Source of the DNA: DASYVD01 sp050693035
GTDB lineage: Bacteria > Actinomycetota > UBA4738 > CALAEC01
Assembly: GCA_050693035.1 (NCBI GenBank)
Contig: JBOGWB010000060.1
Location: 1 to 24,189, forward strand
Reading direction: 5' to 3'
DNA: 24,189 bases
Made by a program: the position numbers and the translations under genes. Positions 1 to 7,510 of this stretch are shown here, piece by piece. The first letter of the stretch is position 1, and the number at the start of each line of letters is the position of its first letter. Under the pieces are notes generated by a model. The model ran no database searches. It saw nothing but the letters and a program-made list of their open reading frames with translations, and was not told the origin of the DNA.

Positions 1-147
1 CGCATGAAGGACGGAACGGAGATTGAGTTTGGCCCAGGGGAGATCGGAGTGATCGACCCCGGGCACGATGCATGGGTCGTTGGTGATGAACCCTGCGCTT
101 TCGTCGACTTCGCTGAGGTCGTGAGACAGGCAAGCGGCCAAACGTAG
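1..147 (+). CDS. Cupin-domain protein, C-terminal fragment (5' end outside window)
   Basis: The frame is open from base 1 to a TAG at 145-147 and gives the last 48 residues of a protein. The segment reads like the second half of a small single-domain cupin: a DGTEIEFGPGE stretch, then DPGHDAWVVGDEPC and a terminal VDF. This matches the glycine/proline-rich second cupin motif and the usual HDAWVVGDEP ending of stand-alone cupins. Such proteins are cytosolic beta-barrels of varied function, so no substrate can be named. The protein is cut by the window edge, so length and metal ligands of the first motif are not visible. The next genes run on the opposite strand and converge on it. Confidence 0.75.
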   Translation, partial: RMKDGTEIEFGPGEIGVIDPGHDAWVVGDEPCAFVDFAEVVRQASGQT

Positions 148-210
148 TGCTGCGACCCGTCCACGACAGGCGGATCCGGTTCGTCTCGCCAGGGGCGAAT
201 CGGAGAGAGG

Positions 211-238
211 GGAACTTGCAAACCACGATCGCCGTCTC
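211..238 (+). promoter_or_regulatory. ECF-sigma-type promoter motif, copy 1 (GGAACT-N16-CGTCTC)
   Basis: GGAACT at 211-216 and CGTCTC at 233-238 are separated by exactly 16 bases. The same arrangement occurs at 7511-7538 and, on the minus strand, at 18658-18631 in front of the ECF sigma operon. GAAC...CGTC is a common -35/-10 form for extracytoplasmic-function sigma factors. No convincing plus-strand gene follows: there is only a 28-codon frame from GTG 255 without a ribosome binding site. The site may be fortuitous or may drive a small or antisense RNA against the genes at 348-1562. Confidence 0.35.
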
Positions 239-347
239 GTCAGACCTTCACCGAGTGAGGGCTATTGAGCTACCTCCAAGGCTGAGTTGCTTGGGCGGTT
301 CGCGCACCGATCCTTCAAGACCACGGACCACTGATCAGTAGGCCCGG

Positions 348-659
348 CTACTTGTGGAGGACGAGTCTGTCCCTCCCGAGCGACTCGATCTCGAGCCGCC
401 TCTCTCGTCCGGTGGCGCTCTCTCGGAGAACGACGCTGCGGTCCCCTTCGAGCTCCCAGCTTCCGCTCGCCTCTTCGGGCCGGTCGGTCGGACCGATGCC
501 ACGCTCCAGCACGGTGCCATCCGCTCTCAGCTCGAACGATGCCCGTCCTCGGGATGGGGGGAAGTCGAAGTCGGCCGGCCGGAACACCATTTCGGTGTCC
601 GTGTCCTCCTCGTGGGAGTGCACCCACCGTTGGAGCAGCTCCGTCGGGGCGTCAGGCAT
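348..659 (-). CDS. Small protein of unknown function (103 aa), partner of the M43 protease
   Basis: A 103-residue protein without signal peptide or membrane segment. It begins MPDAPTELLQRWVHSHEED and then alternates short beta-like stretches: a VFRPADFDFPPSR segment, FELRADGTVLERGIGPTD, GSWELEGDRSVVLRE, and a final LEIESLGRDRLVLHK. The pattern of a degree-of-change strand, a GSWELEGD turn and a terminal strand resembles small lipocalin-like or stress-response beta-barrel proteins; that is a fold impression, not a family assignment. The start lies 3 bases after the stop of the upstream metalloprotease gene, so the two are probably one transcript. It could be an inhibitor, chaperone or unrelated passenger of that protease. 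Confidence 0.7.
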   Translation of the reverse strand: MPDAPTELLQRWVHSHEEDTDTEMVFRPADFDFPPSRGRASFELRADGTVLERGIGPTDRPEEASGSWELEGDRSVVLRESATGRERRLEIESLGRDRLVLHK

Positions 660-662
660 GCT

Positions 663-1562
663 TCAGAGTCCGAGTTTCTTGCGGGGCCCGGCCAAGCACG
701 CGTTCATCCGCGTCGCCTGCCCGACCGTGAACATGAGCATGGCGGCGTCGTCCACATAGTCCATGTAGTTCATGAACATGTCGCCGTTTGGCCCGTTGTT
801 GCAGGAGAGGTGGGGGAACGAGGGTTTGCCGTAGTTGGGCATCTGCGCGGTGGGGGTGTCGGCCACGAAGTCCGTCCCCGAGCAGTCGATGGTGTCGCCC
901 CAGATGTGCCGGAGGTTCAGCCAGTGCCCGATCTCGTGAGTGGTCGTCCGCCCACGGTTGAAGGGCGAGGCAGCCGTGCCGCTCGTCCCGAACGCCGAGT
1001 GGAGGATCACCACGCCGTCCGTTCTCGCCGGCCCGCCCGGGAACTGCGCGTACCCGAGCAGCTGCTCCCCCAGGTTGCAGACCCAAACGTTGAGGTACCG
1101 GTTCGTGGGCCATGCGGCGACGCCTCCAGCCCGCACGCTTTTCACCGAGTCGTCGGCGGCGAATGACCGTTGGTTCGTCTTCGTGCGGGTCACCCCGGTG
1201 GTCGAGCCGCCTTTCGGGTTCTTGGTGGCCAGGGCGAAGGTGATGTTCGCGTTCGCCACGAGCCCCTTCCAAATGTCCGGGACCTTGCTCTTGTCGGGGT
1301 TCCTCGCCCGGAAGTCTCGGTTGAGGACGGCGATCTGGCTGTTGATCTGCGCCTTCGAGATGTTCTCGCGGTCGGTTCTGTACACGACGTGGACCACGAC
1401 CGGGATGGTGATCCGCCTTCTCAAGACGCGTTGGGCTTCACCGGTGAGGACGCTCCGCTCGGTGAATCGTTGGATCTGATCCTGGTTCGCTCGGAACGTT
1501 GCGTAGGTCTCGGCGAGCCGCTCGTGGACCTGCATCGCTCCACACTTGCGCCGTGGGGGCAT
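663..1562 (-). CDS. M43-type (pappalysin/cytophagalysin) zinc metalloprotease
   Basis: A 299-residue metzincin peptidase. The zinc site HEIGHWLNLRH is at residues 209-219 (His209, Glu210, His213, His219). It is followed by a conserved WGDTIDC segment, and the Met-turn region MNYMDYVDD lies near residues 264-272. A FTVGQATRM motif near 278-286 closes the domain. HExxHxxGxxH spacing combined with MNxMDYxDD and FxxGQxxRM is typical of family M43. Family members are usually secreted endopeptidases. Here no signal peptide is visible after the ATG at 1562 (MPPRRKCGAMQ...), so either export is non-classical, the true start lies elsewhere, or the enzyme acts inside the cell. The ATG has a purine-rich GGGGAAG about 9 nt upstream. 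It heads a two-gene unit with the 103-aa gene downstream. Confidence 0.88.
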   Translation of the reverse strand: MPPRRKCGAMQVHERLAETYATFRANQDQIQRFTERSVLTGEAQRVLRRRITIPVVVHVVYRTDRENISKAQINSQIAVLNRDFRARNPDKSKVPDIWKGLVANANITFALATKNPKGGSTTGVTRTKTNQRSFAADDSVKSVRAGGVAAWPTNRYLNVWVCNLGEQLLGYAQFPGGPARTDGVVILHSAFGTSGTAASPFNRGRTTTHEIGHWLNLRHIWGDTIDCSGTDFVADTPTAQMPNYGKPSFPHLSCNNGPNGDMFMNYMDYVDDAAMLMFTVGQATRMNACLAGPRKKLGL

Positions 1563-1679
1563 GGGCTGTGGCTTCCCCTCTCGCTCGAGCGTGCCGCAGC
1601 ATCGTAGCGGCTGGACGATGGAGTGGATAGGGGCCGAGTGCCCGGCGCCCCGGCAGTGCGCGGTGCGAGAGGCTTCGGG

Positions 1680-1934
1680 CTAGCGGCTCTCGAGGGCCGT
1701 CCGGATGCGGGAGGCCTCGTCGTGGGCGCCGACCATGGAGAGAGCGGCCACCGCCGTGTGGATCACGCTTCGGAGCCGTTCGACCTCGCGAACCAGCTCC
1801 GGGGATCCCGTCTTTTCGGGGACGGTGCCCCGCGGGGACTGAAGCGCGGTCGCCTGGGCGGGGGAGGTCTGGGCGCCCGGCGTGGCGGCCATCCAGAGCT
1901 CCCATCTGTCGTGTCGCGAAAGCAGCCTGCTCAT
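1680..1934 (-). CDS. Hypothetical small protein (84 aa)
   Basis: An 84-residue frame starting ATG at 1934, with a good ribosome binding site (GAGGTGG about 8 nt upstream), which is the main reason to accept it. The N-terminal half is low in complexity and rich in Ala, Thr and Pro. The C-terminal half (VREVERLRSVIHTAVAALSM...DEASRIRTALESR) looks like two amphipathic helices and may form a short coiled coil. No family is recognised. It is monocistronic as far as can be seen: the metalloprotease gene starts 118 bases further along the same strand. Translation in vivo is plausible but unproven. Confidence 0.5.
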   Translation of the reverse strand: MSRLLSRHDRWELWMAATPGAQTSPAQATALQSPRGTVPEKTGSPELVREVERLRSVIHTAVAALSMVGAHDEASRIRTALESR

Positions 1935-2037
1935 CTCGTCACCACCTCACCTGTGGCATCGGCATTCGGCACCGTCCGGGAGCATGACGGCATCGGGCCA
2001 TTTCCGCTGGTCAGGTGGGCCGTGTGGGCATAGCCCG

Positions 2038-2062
2038 AACGGGCCAGGCGAACTAGCCCGTT
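2038..2062 (-). terminator. Hairpin overlapping the end of the macro-domain gene
   Basis: AACGGGC (2038-2044) and GCCCGTT (2056-2062) form a 7-bp perfect stem with an 11-nt loop. The loop edge contains the stop codon of the macro-domain gene (2053-2055). On the minus strand no U-run follows, so termination there would be weak. On the plus strand TTTT does follow, but no plus-strand gene ends here. Confidence 0.3.
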
Positions 2063-2580
2063 TTCTCGGCCTCCCTCAGGGCCCGGTCGAATACCTGGTG
2101 GGATGCCTCGTCGAACAGGACGAACCGGACCTCCTCCACGTTTGTGTCCGCCTGGCGGACGGCCCCGATGGCCACCGGCGCGGCTTCCTCGAGGGGGTAG
2201 CCGTACACGCCCGTGGAGATGGCCGGGAAGGCCACGATCTTCGCCCCGAGCTCGTCGGCCACCTTCAGCGACTCGGTGTGGCAGGAGGCCAGGAGGCCCG
2301 ATCGGTCCTCGCTCTTGGCGTACACCGGTCCGACGGTGTGGATCACCCATGTGGCCGGGAGGTCGCCCGCCGTGGTTGCCACCGCCTCCCCGGTCGGGAG
2401 CCCGTCCGGATATCGCTCCTCCCGGATCCGCCTGCACGCCTCGAGGATGGCCGGGCCGCCCCGGCGGTGGATGGCTCCGTCAACGCCGCCGCCTCCCAGA
2501 AGCGTGGAGTTCGCCGCGTTGACGACGGCGTCGACCTCCTGCTCGGTGATGTCGCCCTTCACCAGCGTGATGCGGGGCAC
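2053..2580 (-). CDS. Macro-domain protein, probable O-acetyl-ADP-ribose deacetylase
   Basis: A 175-residue protein made of a single macro domain. It shows the family's key N-terminal block GDITEQEVDAVVNAANSTL followed by the glycine-rich GGGGVDGAIHRRGG loop, which bind the distal ribose and pyrophosphate of ADP-ribose. The second block, a PAISTGVYGYPLEEA segment, forms the phosphate loop. This combination is that of MacroD-type enzymes, which hydrolyse O-acetyl-ADP-ribose or remove mono-ADP-ribose from proteins; it is cytosolic. The start is a GTG at 2580. A TAAGAT box ends 6 nt upstream and there is no Shine-Dalgarno sequence, suggesting a leaderless message. It is divergent from the FAD oxidoreductase, with only 34 bases between the start codons. 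Confidence 0.92.
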   Translation of the reverse strand: MPRITLVKGDITEQEVDAVVNAANSTLLGGGGVDGAIHRRGGPAILEACRRIREERYPDGLPTGEAVATTAGDLPATWVIHTVGPVYAKSEDRSGLLASCHTESLKVADELGAKIVAFPAISTGVYGYPLEEAAPVAIGAVRQADTNVEEVRFVLFDEASHQVFDRALREAEKTG

Positions 2581-2586
2581 CCCGAC

Positions 2587-2592
2587 ATCTTA
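2587..2592 (-). promoter_or_regulatory. -10 box for the macro-domain gene, leaderless spacing
   Basis: TAAGAT on the minus strand is followed by 6 nt and then the GTG start at 2580. This is the TANNNT-to-start distance seen in leaderless actinobacterial messages. No convincing -35 is visible. Confidence 0.45.
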
Positions 2593-2614
2593 GGGTGAGC
2601 GCTGGAAGGGAGAC

Positions 2615-3784
2615 ATGGCCGCGGACGTCGTGGTGGTGGGCGGAGGAGTCATCGGCTGCGCGTGCGCCTACGCGCTGTCCGCCCGAGGCGCCGGCGTGGT
2701 CTTGCTCGAGCGATCCGAGCTCGCCGCGGGGGCTTCGGGGCGCAACCACGGGCTCGTCTTGACGCTCCCCGAACCGGCGCTGCGGGTGCTGGGAGATCGG
2801 AGCGCGGCGATCATCGACGCGCTGCTGGACGATGCGCCGGTCGACATCCGGGCGGACCGCGCGCCGATCGGGTTCCTCATCGTCGCCGGCGACGACGAGG
2901 CAGAGCGGGAGGCCGGCCGGGTCGAGGCCGAGACGGTGGCCGCGGCGGGGGTCCGCGTGGAGCATCTCGACGGGAAAGGGGCTCGGGAGGCGGAGCCGGC
3001 CCTCGGACCTGATGTCGCCGAGGCGTGGCTGCTCCACGACGGCAGGCGGCTCGATCCCACGGCGCTCACCGTCTCGATGGCCCTGCTGGCCCGGGAGCGT
3101 GGGGCGGAGGTCCGCCGTCACGTCGCGGTCCGGTCGCTGCTCGCCGAGGGGGACCGGATCCGCGGCGTGGTCACCGACGATGGGAAGGTGCCCGCCGACG
3201 CCGTGGTCGTCGCCGCGGGGCCCGCGACGGCGCAGGTCGTTCGGCCATCCGGCGTGGACGTACCCGTGGAGGGGGCTCGCGGATGGCTCGTTCACCTGGC
3301 GGAGCCGCCGGTCCTGCCTCGCGTCCTCCTCGAGGGAGCGGGGTGGCACGTGCTGGCCGGAGAGGAAGCCGCCCGGTCGACCCGGGCCGCCGACCTGGCG
3401 AGGGGCTTCCCGGCCGCGGATGTCGGCACGCTCCTCCACCCCACGCCCGACCGCACCGTGATCGCCGGGGGTTCGAGGCAGGCGGTGGTGGCACCGGAAC
3501 CGGAGGACCCCAGCGTGCCCATGGAGATCGTCCGGCAGGCCACCCGGTGGTTGCCGGGGCTGGCCGAGACCCGCGTCCTGGGGGCGTGGTGGGGGGTCCG
3601 GCCGATGTCCCCCGACGGCCTTCCGCTGATCGGTCCCGTTCGCGAGGGGCTGCACGTGGTCACGGGACACGGGCCGTACGGGGTGATGCTCGCCCCGGGC
3701 ACCGGGGAGCTGGCCGCGTCCCTGGTTCTCGGGGAGGAGCCCTTCGCCGACCCCAAGCCCTTCGACCCGCTCCGGTTCGACTGA
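2615..3784 (+). CDS. FAD-dependent oxidoreductase of the DAO (glycine/D-amino acid oxidase) family
   Basis: A 389-residue flavoprotein. It opens with the dinucleotide-binding motif GGGVIGCACAYALSARGAGV, ending in the acidic residue of LLERSE that contacts the FAD ribose. An ASGRNHG segment follows, as in DAO proteins that bind FAD tightly. The C-terminus has the family's second FAD block: WGVRPMSPDGLPLIGPV, then VTGHGPYGVMLAPGTGE. Known members oxidise glycine, sarcosine, D-amino acids or related amines; the substrate here cannot be read from sequence. It is a soluble cytoplasmic enzyme by appearance. The ATG at 2615 has a strong site (GGAAGGGAG about 4 nt upstream). It is transcribed divergently from the macro-domain gene and converges on the methyltransferase operon 17 bases after its stop. 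Confidence 0.9.
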   Translation: MAADVVVVGGGVIGCACAYALSARGAGVVLLERSELAAGASGRNHGLVLTLPEPALRVLGDRSAAIIDALLDDAPVDIRADRAPIGFLIVAGDDEAEREAGRVEAETVAAAGVRVEHLDGKGAREAEPALGPDVAEAWLLHDGRRLDPTALTVSMALLARERGAEVRRHVAVRSLLAEGDRIRGVVTDDGKVPADAVVVAAGPATAQVVRPSGVDVPVEGARGWLVHLAEPPVLPRVLLEGAGWHVLAGEEAARSTRAADLARGFPAADVGTLLHPTPDRTVIAGGSRQAVVAPEPEDPSVPMEIVRQATRWLPGLAETRVLGAWWGVRPMSPDGLPLIGPVREGLHVVTGHGPYGVMLAPGTGELAASLVLGEEPFADPKPFDPLRFD

Positions 3785-3801
3785 CGGCCCGACGGCCCCG
3801 G

Positions 3802-4554
3802 TCACGCCTTCTCGTAGACCGAGACGTGGCGGACGCTCTCCGCCGTGAGGTACTCGCCGCGCCAGCCCCCCCACCGGTCCTTCAGGCTCAGGCCGGCGAG
3901 CCGGGCCATGAGGTCGAGCTCCGCGGGCCACGCATACCTGATGTGCACCGGAACCATCCGGTTGCCCGACTCGCTGATCACGACGTGCTGGCTGATCACC
4001 CGTTGGCCGACGGGGTCGTGCAGCGACGCTTCCAACACCACGCGGTCGACCTCCACGCGGTCGGCCGACACGCGCTGCCCTCGGTCGAACCGGCCGAGGT
4101 CCGGCACGAACACCTCCACGACGAAGCGCCCGCCGTCCTCGAGGTGGTCGGCCACGTTGCGGAAGCACCGCACCTGGTCCTCCTGGCTCGTCAGCGCGAA
4201 CAGGGTGTTGAAGACGACGAAGATCAGGCCGTATCGCCCTTCCACCGGGACCCCCGCGAAGTCCCCCATGTTCACGGGGATGCGGTCGCCGCCAGGCTTG
4301 GCCCGCATCTTCTCCACCATGGCCTGGGAGGAGTCGATCCCGTGTACCTCGATGCCTCGCTCCACCAACGGAAGGGCTACCCTTCCGGTCCCGATGGCCA
4401 GCTCGAGCACCGGCCCGTCCCCGGCCAGCTTGGCCAGGAACTCCACGGTGCTCTCGGTGTCGAGCATGCCCTCGTAGAGCTCGTCGTAGATGTCGGCGAT
4501 GTGGTCGCCGTACGTGGTGTGGTCGTAGCCTTGCATCTCGCCCGGATACGGCAT
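3802..4554 (-). CDS. Class I SAM-dependent methyltransferase
   Basis: A 250-residue methyltransferase. The SAM-binding motif I is VLELAIGTGRVALPL, followed by the acidic motif II residue in VHGIDSSQAMVEKM. A later hydrophobic VFNTLFAL strand and LEDGGRFVVEVFVP match the Rossmann-fold methyltransferases of the Methyltransf_25/11 type. The acceptor substrate is unknown. The ATG at 4554 overlaps the stop of the upstream zincin gene by one base (TGATG), which argues for translational coupling; a second ATG 18 bases inside (MQGYDHT) is an alternative. It is the last gene of the pmt-zincin-methyltransferase operon. Longer frames upstream are out-of-frame readings of the zincin gene and were not used. 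Confidence 0.88.
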   Translation of the reverse strand: MPYPGEMQGYDHTTYGDHIADIYDELYEGMLDTESTVEFLAKLAGDGPVLELAIGTGRVALPLVERGIEVHGIDSSQAMVEKMRAKPGGDRIPVNMGDFAGVPVEGRYGLIFVVFNTLFALTSQEDQVRCFRNVADHLEDGGRFVVEVFVPDLGRFDRGQRVSADRVEVDRVVLEASLHDPVGQRVISQHVVISESGNRMVPVHIRYAWPAELDLMARLAGLSLKDRWGGWRGEYLTAESVRHVSVYEKA

Positions 4555-4898
4555 CAATCTCTTCCCAACTCGTGGAGGCGGTCGTCGGAGATGCCGAAGA
4601 AGTGGGCCACCTCGTGCACCACCGTATCGCGGATGACCCGCTTGAGTTCCTCCGGCGTCTCTCCCGCCTCCGCCTCGATGGTCGAGCGGAACAGGATGAC
4701 CCGGTCCGGCAGCACGCCGAAGTAGTCGAGCCCTCGCTCCGTGAGCGGCACGCCCTCGTACAGTCCCAGCAGGTCGGGCTCGTCCTCCGGCGGCTCTTCC
4801 TCCACGATGATCTCCACGTTCTCCAGGCGCTGGTGCACCCACGGCGGCAACGACGCCACCGCCTCGGACACGAGGTCGTCGAACTCCCGGTTCCTCAT
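4554..4898 (-). CDS. Zincin-like metallopeptidase (PF06262-type)
   Basis: A 114-residue protein that ends in the metal-binding motif HEVAHFFGISDDRLHE: an HExxH site followed by a GxxD element, as in the small minigluzincin-like family PF06262. The body contains an IVEEEPPEDEPDLLGLYEGVPL segment and a DRVILFR strand, both characteristic of the family. These are small cytosolic proteins, found widely in Actinobacteria, with unproven peptidase activity. The start MRNREF at 4898 overlaps the stop of pmt (ATGA), and the end overlaps the methyltransferase start, so the three genes are almost certainly co-translated. The physiological substrate is not known. Confidence 0.88.
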   Translation of the reverse strand: MRNREFDDLVSEAVASLPPWVHQRLENVEIIVEEEPPEDEPDLLGLYEGVPLTERGLDYFGVLPDRVILFRSTIEAEAGETPEELKRVIRDTVVHEVAHFFGISDDRLHELGRD

Positions 4899-6370
4899 AC
4901 CCAGTTCCAGATCCACACGTTGAGGATCCGGGCCTCCCACGCGGCCCGGCTGAGGGGGCTCCCCACGAGCACCGGCCAGAAATAGAGGAATGCCACCACC
5001 GAGACGGCCAGCACGAGACCGGCCGCCGGGGCCAGGCGGGCTCGCTCTCCGGCCTCCTGCCCGCTGATGTGGCGGAGCGCGTGGGTCATCGCCAACGCCA
5101 GGAACGGTGTCACCGGCGCCATGTAGAAGAGGAACAGCGGCCGGGTGATCAGCAGCCACGGGAGGTACTGGAACAGGATTGGCGCCGCCGACACGCCCGC
5201 TCGCCAGTCTCGCCTCCACGCCACGAGGAGGTAGGGGACCACCACAAGGGCGCCCCAGAAGAGGATGGGGTTGCCGATGCCCAGGATCTCCCGGCAGCAG
5301 TTCGGGTCACCCTGCCAGTAGTAGGAGACCGGCCGCACCAAGAGGAGCCACGTCCAGGCCCTCGACATGTACGGGTGGACAGGGTCTCCTGCCGCGGTCT
5401 CCGTGGACAGATTGCGGTGGAAGCTCGCCATGTCCCCGTGGTGGGTGATCAGCTCCATGAAGTCGAACCCCCGGTCGGCCAGCCACGGGATCCACGCCGC
5501 GACGTAGACGAGGAGGGGGACCACCGCAAAGCTCAGCGCCAGGCCCGGGCCCCCGGCCAGGGCGGAGACGGTCGGCCTGGGGACGCCCGCGCGCTTGCGA
5601 CGGGTCCGTTCCCACGCCAAGGAGAGGACCACCGCGGCGGCCAGCGCCAGCAGCGCCGACCACTTCACGGCCAGGCCCGCTCCGAAGGCCGCTCCGGCGA
5701 GCAGTCGCCAGGGGCGCCAGAACTGCCGGCCCCGGGGAGGTTCGGCGGAGACGGCGGGATGCTCGGGGGCCTCGTCCTCTCGGAGCACGATCCCGCCGGG
5801 TTCTCCTTCCGGGCCGGTTCCCTCCCCGGACCCCCCGGCCACCACCGGGCCCGGGCGATCCCCAGCTCGGCGGTCCGCCACCAGCAGGAGGAACCCGAGG
5901 ACGACGAACATCGTCAGGAACACGTCCAGCATGGCGATGCGGGATTGGACGAAATGCAGGTGCTCGGTGGCCAGGAGCAGGGCGGCGGCCGCCGCCCACA
6001 GGTCGCTCCGGAACAGGAAGAACGCGAGCAGCCCGACCATGCCCACGGTGAGGGTGCCCGCCACGGCGGAGGCCACGCGCCACCCGAACGGATCGAAGCC
6101 GAAGACGTCGATGCCCACCGCGATGAGCTGCTTGCCCAGCGGGGGATGCACCCAGCTGCGCTCCCCGTCCGACGTCAGGCCGCACCGGCGAAAGTCGATG
6201 CCCGCGTACCGGCAGCCGTCGGAGGCGTAGTAGACCTCGTCGAACACCTTCCGGTGGGGACGGTCCAGGTCTGCCAGGCGAAGGACCCCGGCCAGCGCCG
6301 TCACCGCAGCGACGACGACCATGGCTCTGGCGAAGGTGGACCTCACTCGCCCTCCGTCATTCCCCTGCAC
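4895..6370 (-). CDS. pmt: Dolichyl/polyprenyl-phosphate-mannose-protein mannosyltransferase
   Basis: A 491-residue integral membrane glycosyltransferase of the GT39 family. It carries the FDEVYYA motif near residue 44 (catalytic Asp-Glu pair of PMTs), the HPPLGKQLIA loop near residue 73, and many hydrophobic helices. The C-terminal 4-helix part ends WIWNWV, as in actinobacterial Pmt. These enzymes transfer mannose from polyprenyl-phosphate-mannose to Ser/Thr of exported proteins during Sec translocation. A long polar insertion near residues 165-215, rich in Gly, Pro and Glu, is unusual and is probably a loop. The GTG at 6370 gives the longest frame. An internal GTG at 6346 with GGAGG just upstream and an ATG 24 bases after that are alternatives. 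It is divergent from ychF and heads the operon with the zincin and methyltransferase genes. Confidence 0.92.
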   Translation of the reverse strand: MQGNDGGRVRSTFARAMVVVAAVTALAGVLRLADLDRPHRKVFDEVYYASDGCRYAGIDFRRCGLTSDGERSWVHPPLGKQLIAVGIDVFGFDPFGWRVASAVAGTLTVGMVGLLAFFLFRSDLWAAAAALLLATEHLHFVQSRIAMLDVFLTMFVVLGFLLLVADRRAGDRPGPVVAGGSGEGTGPEGEPGGIVLREDEAPEHPAVSAEPPRGRQFWRPWRLLAGAAFGAGLAVKWSALLALAAAVVLSLAWERTRRKRAGVPRPTVSALAGGPGLALSFAVVPLLVYVAAWIPWLADRGFDFMELITHHGDMASFHRNLSTETAAGDPVHPYMSRAWTWLLLVRPVSYYWQGDPNCCREILGIGNPILFWGALVVVPYLLVAWRRDWRAGVSAAPILFQYLPWLLITRPLFLFYMAPVTPFLALAMTHALRHISGQEAGERARLAPAAGLVLAVSVVAFLYFWPVLVGSPLSRAAWEARILNVWIWNWV

Positions 6371-6403
6371 CCCCCGCAGTGGCGGGGACTCGCGAACTCA
6401 GGA

Positions 6404-6409
6404 TAGAAC
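6404..6409 (+). promoter_or_regulatory. -10 box for ychF, leaderless spacing
   Basis: TAGAAC lies 6 nt before the ATG at 6416 in the 45-base gap between the divergent pmt and ychF starts. No Shine-Dalgarno sequence fits in between, so transcription probably starts at or next to the ATG. Confidence 0.45.
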
Positions 6410-6415
6410 GGCGGC

Positions 6416-7504
6416 ATGCTCCAGGTCGGGATGGTCGGACTCCCTAACGCCGGCAAGTCGACGCTGTTCAACGCGCTGGCCAAGGCCCACGCGGCCGTGG
6501 CGGGGCACCCGTTCACCACGGTCGACCCGAACGTGGGGGTGGCCATGGTCCCCGACCCCCGCCTCGAGGCTCTGACCGAGGTCCTGCAGCCGGAGCGAAC
6601 CGTGGCGGCCCACGTTCGGTTCGTGGACATCGCCGGCCTGGTCCGAGGAGCCCACCAGGGCGAGGGTCTCGGGAACCGGTTCCTGGCTCACGTCCGAGAG
6701 ACCGACGCCGTCGTCGTCCTGCTCCGGGCGTTCTCCTCCGACACCGTCCCGCATCCGGAGGCGCAGGTCGATCCGGTCCGGGACCTCCAGGTGCTCACGA
6801 CGGAGCTCGCTCTGGCCGACCTGGAGACCGCCGCGCGCGCTGCCGAGAAGTCCGAGCGGCGCGCGGCGGGAACCCGGGACGACGCCGAGCGGGACCGGGC
6901 CGCCGCTCTGAAGCGGGCCGTGGCCGTGCTCGAGCGGGGCGGCAACGTCCGCGTGGAGCTGTCGAGCGACGACCTGGCCCGGATCCGGGACGCGTTCCTG
7001 ATCACCGCCAAGCCCTTCCTCTACGTGGTGAACGTGGGGGAGGAGGACCTCGAGAGGGAGGAGGCGGTGGTGGCGAAGGTGCGAGCGCACGTGCCGCCCG
7101 GCGCGGAGGTCCTGGCGGTGTGCGCGAAGCTCGAGGAGGAGGTGGAGGACCTCCCCGACGACGAGGCCCAGGCGCTCCTGAAGGTGTTCGGGGTGGAGGT
7201 CCGGGGCACCGCCCGGATCGCCGAGGCCGCGCGCCGGCTGCTCGGCCTGATCACCTTCTACTCGATCGAGTCCTCCGAGTGCCGGGCGTGGCTGGTCCCA
7301 GAGGGGACCACGGCGGTCGGCGCCGCCGGCGAGATCCACACCGACATGGCCCGGGGATTCGTCAAGGCCGAAGTGGTCCGGGCGGTGGACCTGATCGAGG
7401 CGGGATCGGTGGCCCACGCCCGGGAGCGGGGATTCGGGAAGATCGAGGGACGCGACTACGTGGTTCACGACGGCGACGTGCTCACGTTCCGCTTCCGGAC
7501 CTGA
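6416..7504 (+). CDS. ychF: Redox-regulated ribosome-binding ATPase YchF (Obg-family P-loop protein)
   Basis: A 362-residue, universally conserved translation-associated P-loop NTPase. G1 is GLPNAGKST (residues 8-16), the switch region contains the conserved HPFTTVDPN, and G3 is DIAGLVRGAHQGEGLGN. The G4 region reads CAKLEEE rather than NKxD, which is why YchF proteins prefer ATP over GTP. A charged helical arm follows G3 (about residues 125-170), and a TGS domain ends the protein (DYVVHDGDVLTFRF). Length matches the family (about 363). YchF binds ribosomes and is linked to stress and redox responses in other bacteria. It is divergent from pmt, and the lipoprotein gene starts 50 bases downstream with its own promoter-like motif. 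Confidence 0.96.
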   Translation: MLQVGMVGLPNAGKSTLFNALAKAHAAVAGHPFTTVDPNVGVAMVPDPRLEALTEVLQPERTVAAHVRFVDIAGLVRGAHQGEGLGNRFLAHVRETDAVVVLLRAFSSDTVPHPEAQVDPVRDLQVLTTELALADLETAARAAEKSERRAAGTRDDAERDRAAALKRAVAVLERGGNVRVELSSDDLARIRDAFLITAKPFLYVVNVGEEDLEREEAVVAKVRAHVPPGAEVLAVCAKLEEEVEDLPDDEAQALLKVFGVEVRGTARIAEAARRLLGLITFYSIESSECRAWLVPEGTTAVGAAGEIHTDMARGFVKAEVVRAVDLIEAGSVAHARERGFGKIEGRDYVVHDGDVLTFRFRT

Positions 7505-7510
7505 CCCCTC

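Noticed and set aside
147..341. Plus-strand 64-codon frame, or a 28-codon version from GTG 255, after the ECF-like motif
   Set aside because: No ribosome binding site, Arg/Pro-rich composition and no recognisable sequence.
3785..3801. Short GGCC/GGCC inverted repeat between the FAD gene and methyltransferase stops
   Set aside because: Only 4 bp of stem and no U-run; not distinguishable from GC-rich background.
2480..4168. Minus-strand open frame of 562 codons opposite the FAD oxidoreductase
   Set aside because: Antisense shadow; the opposite strand carries a complete DAO-family protein.
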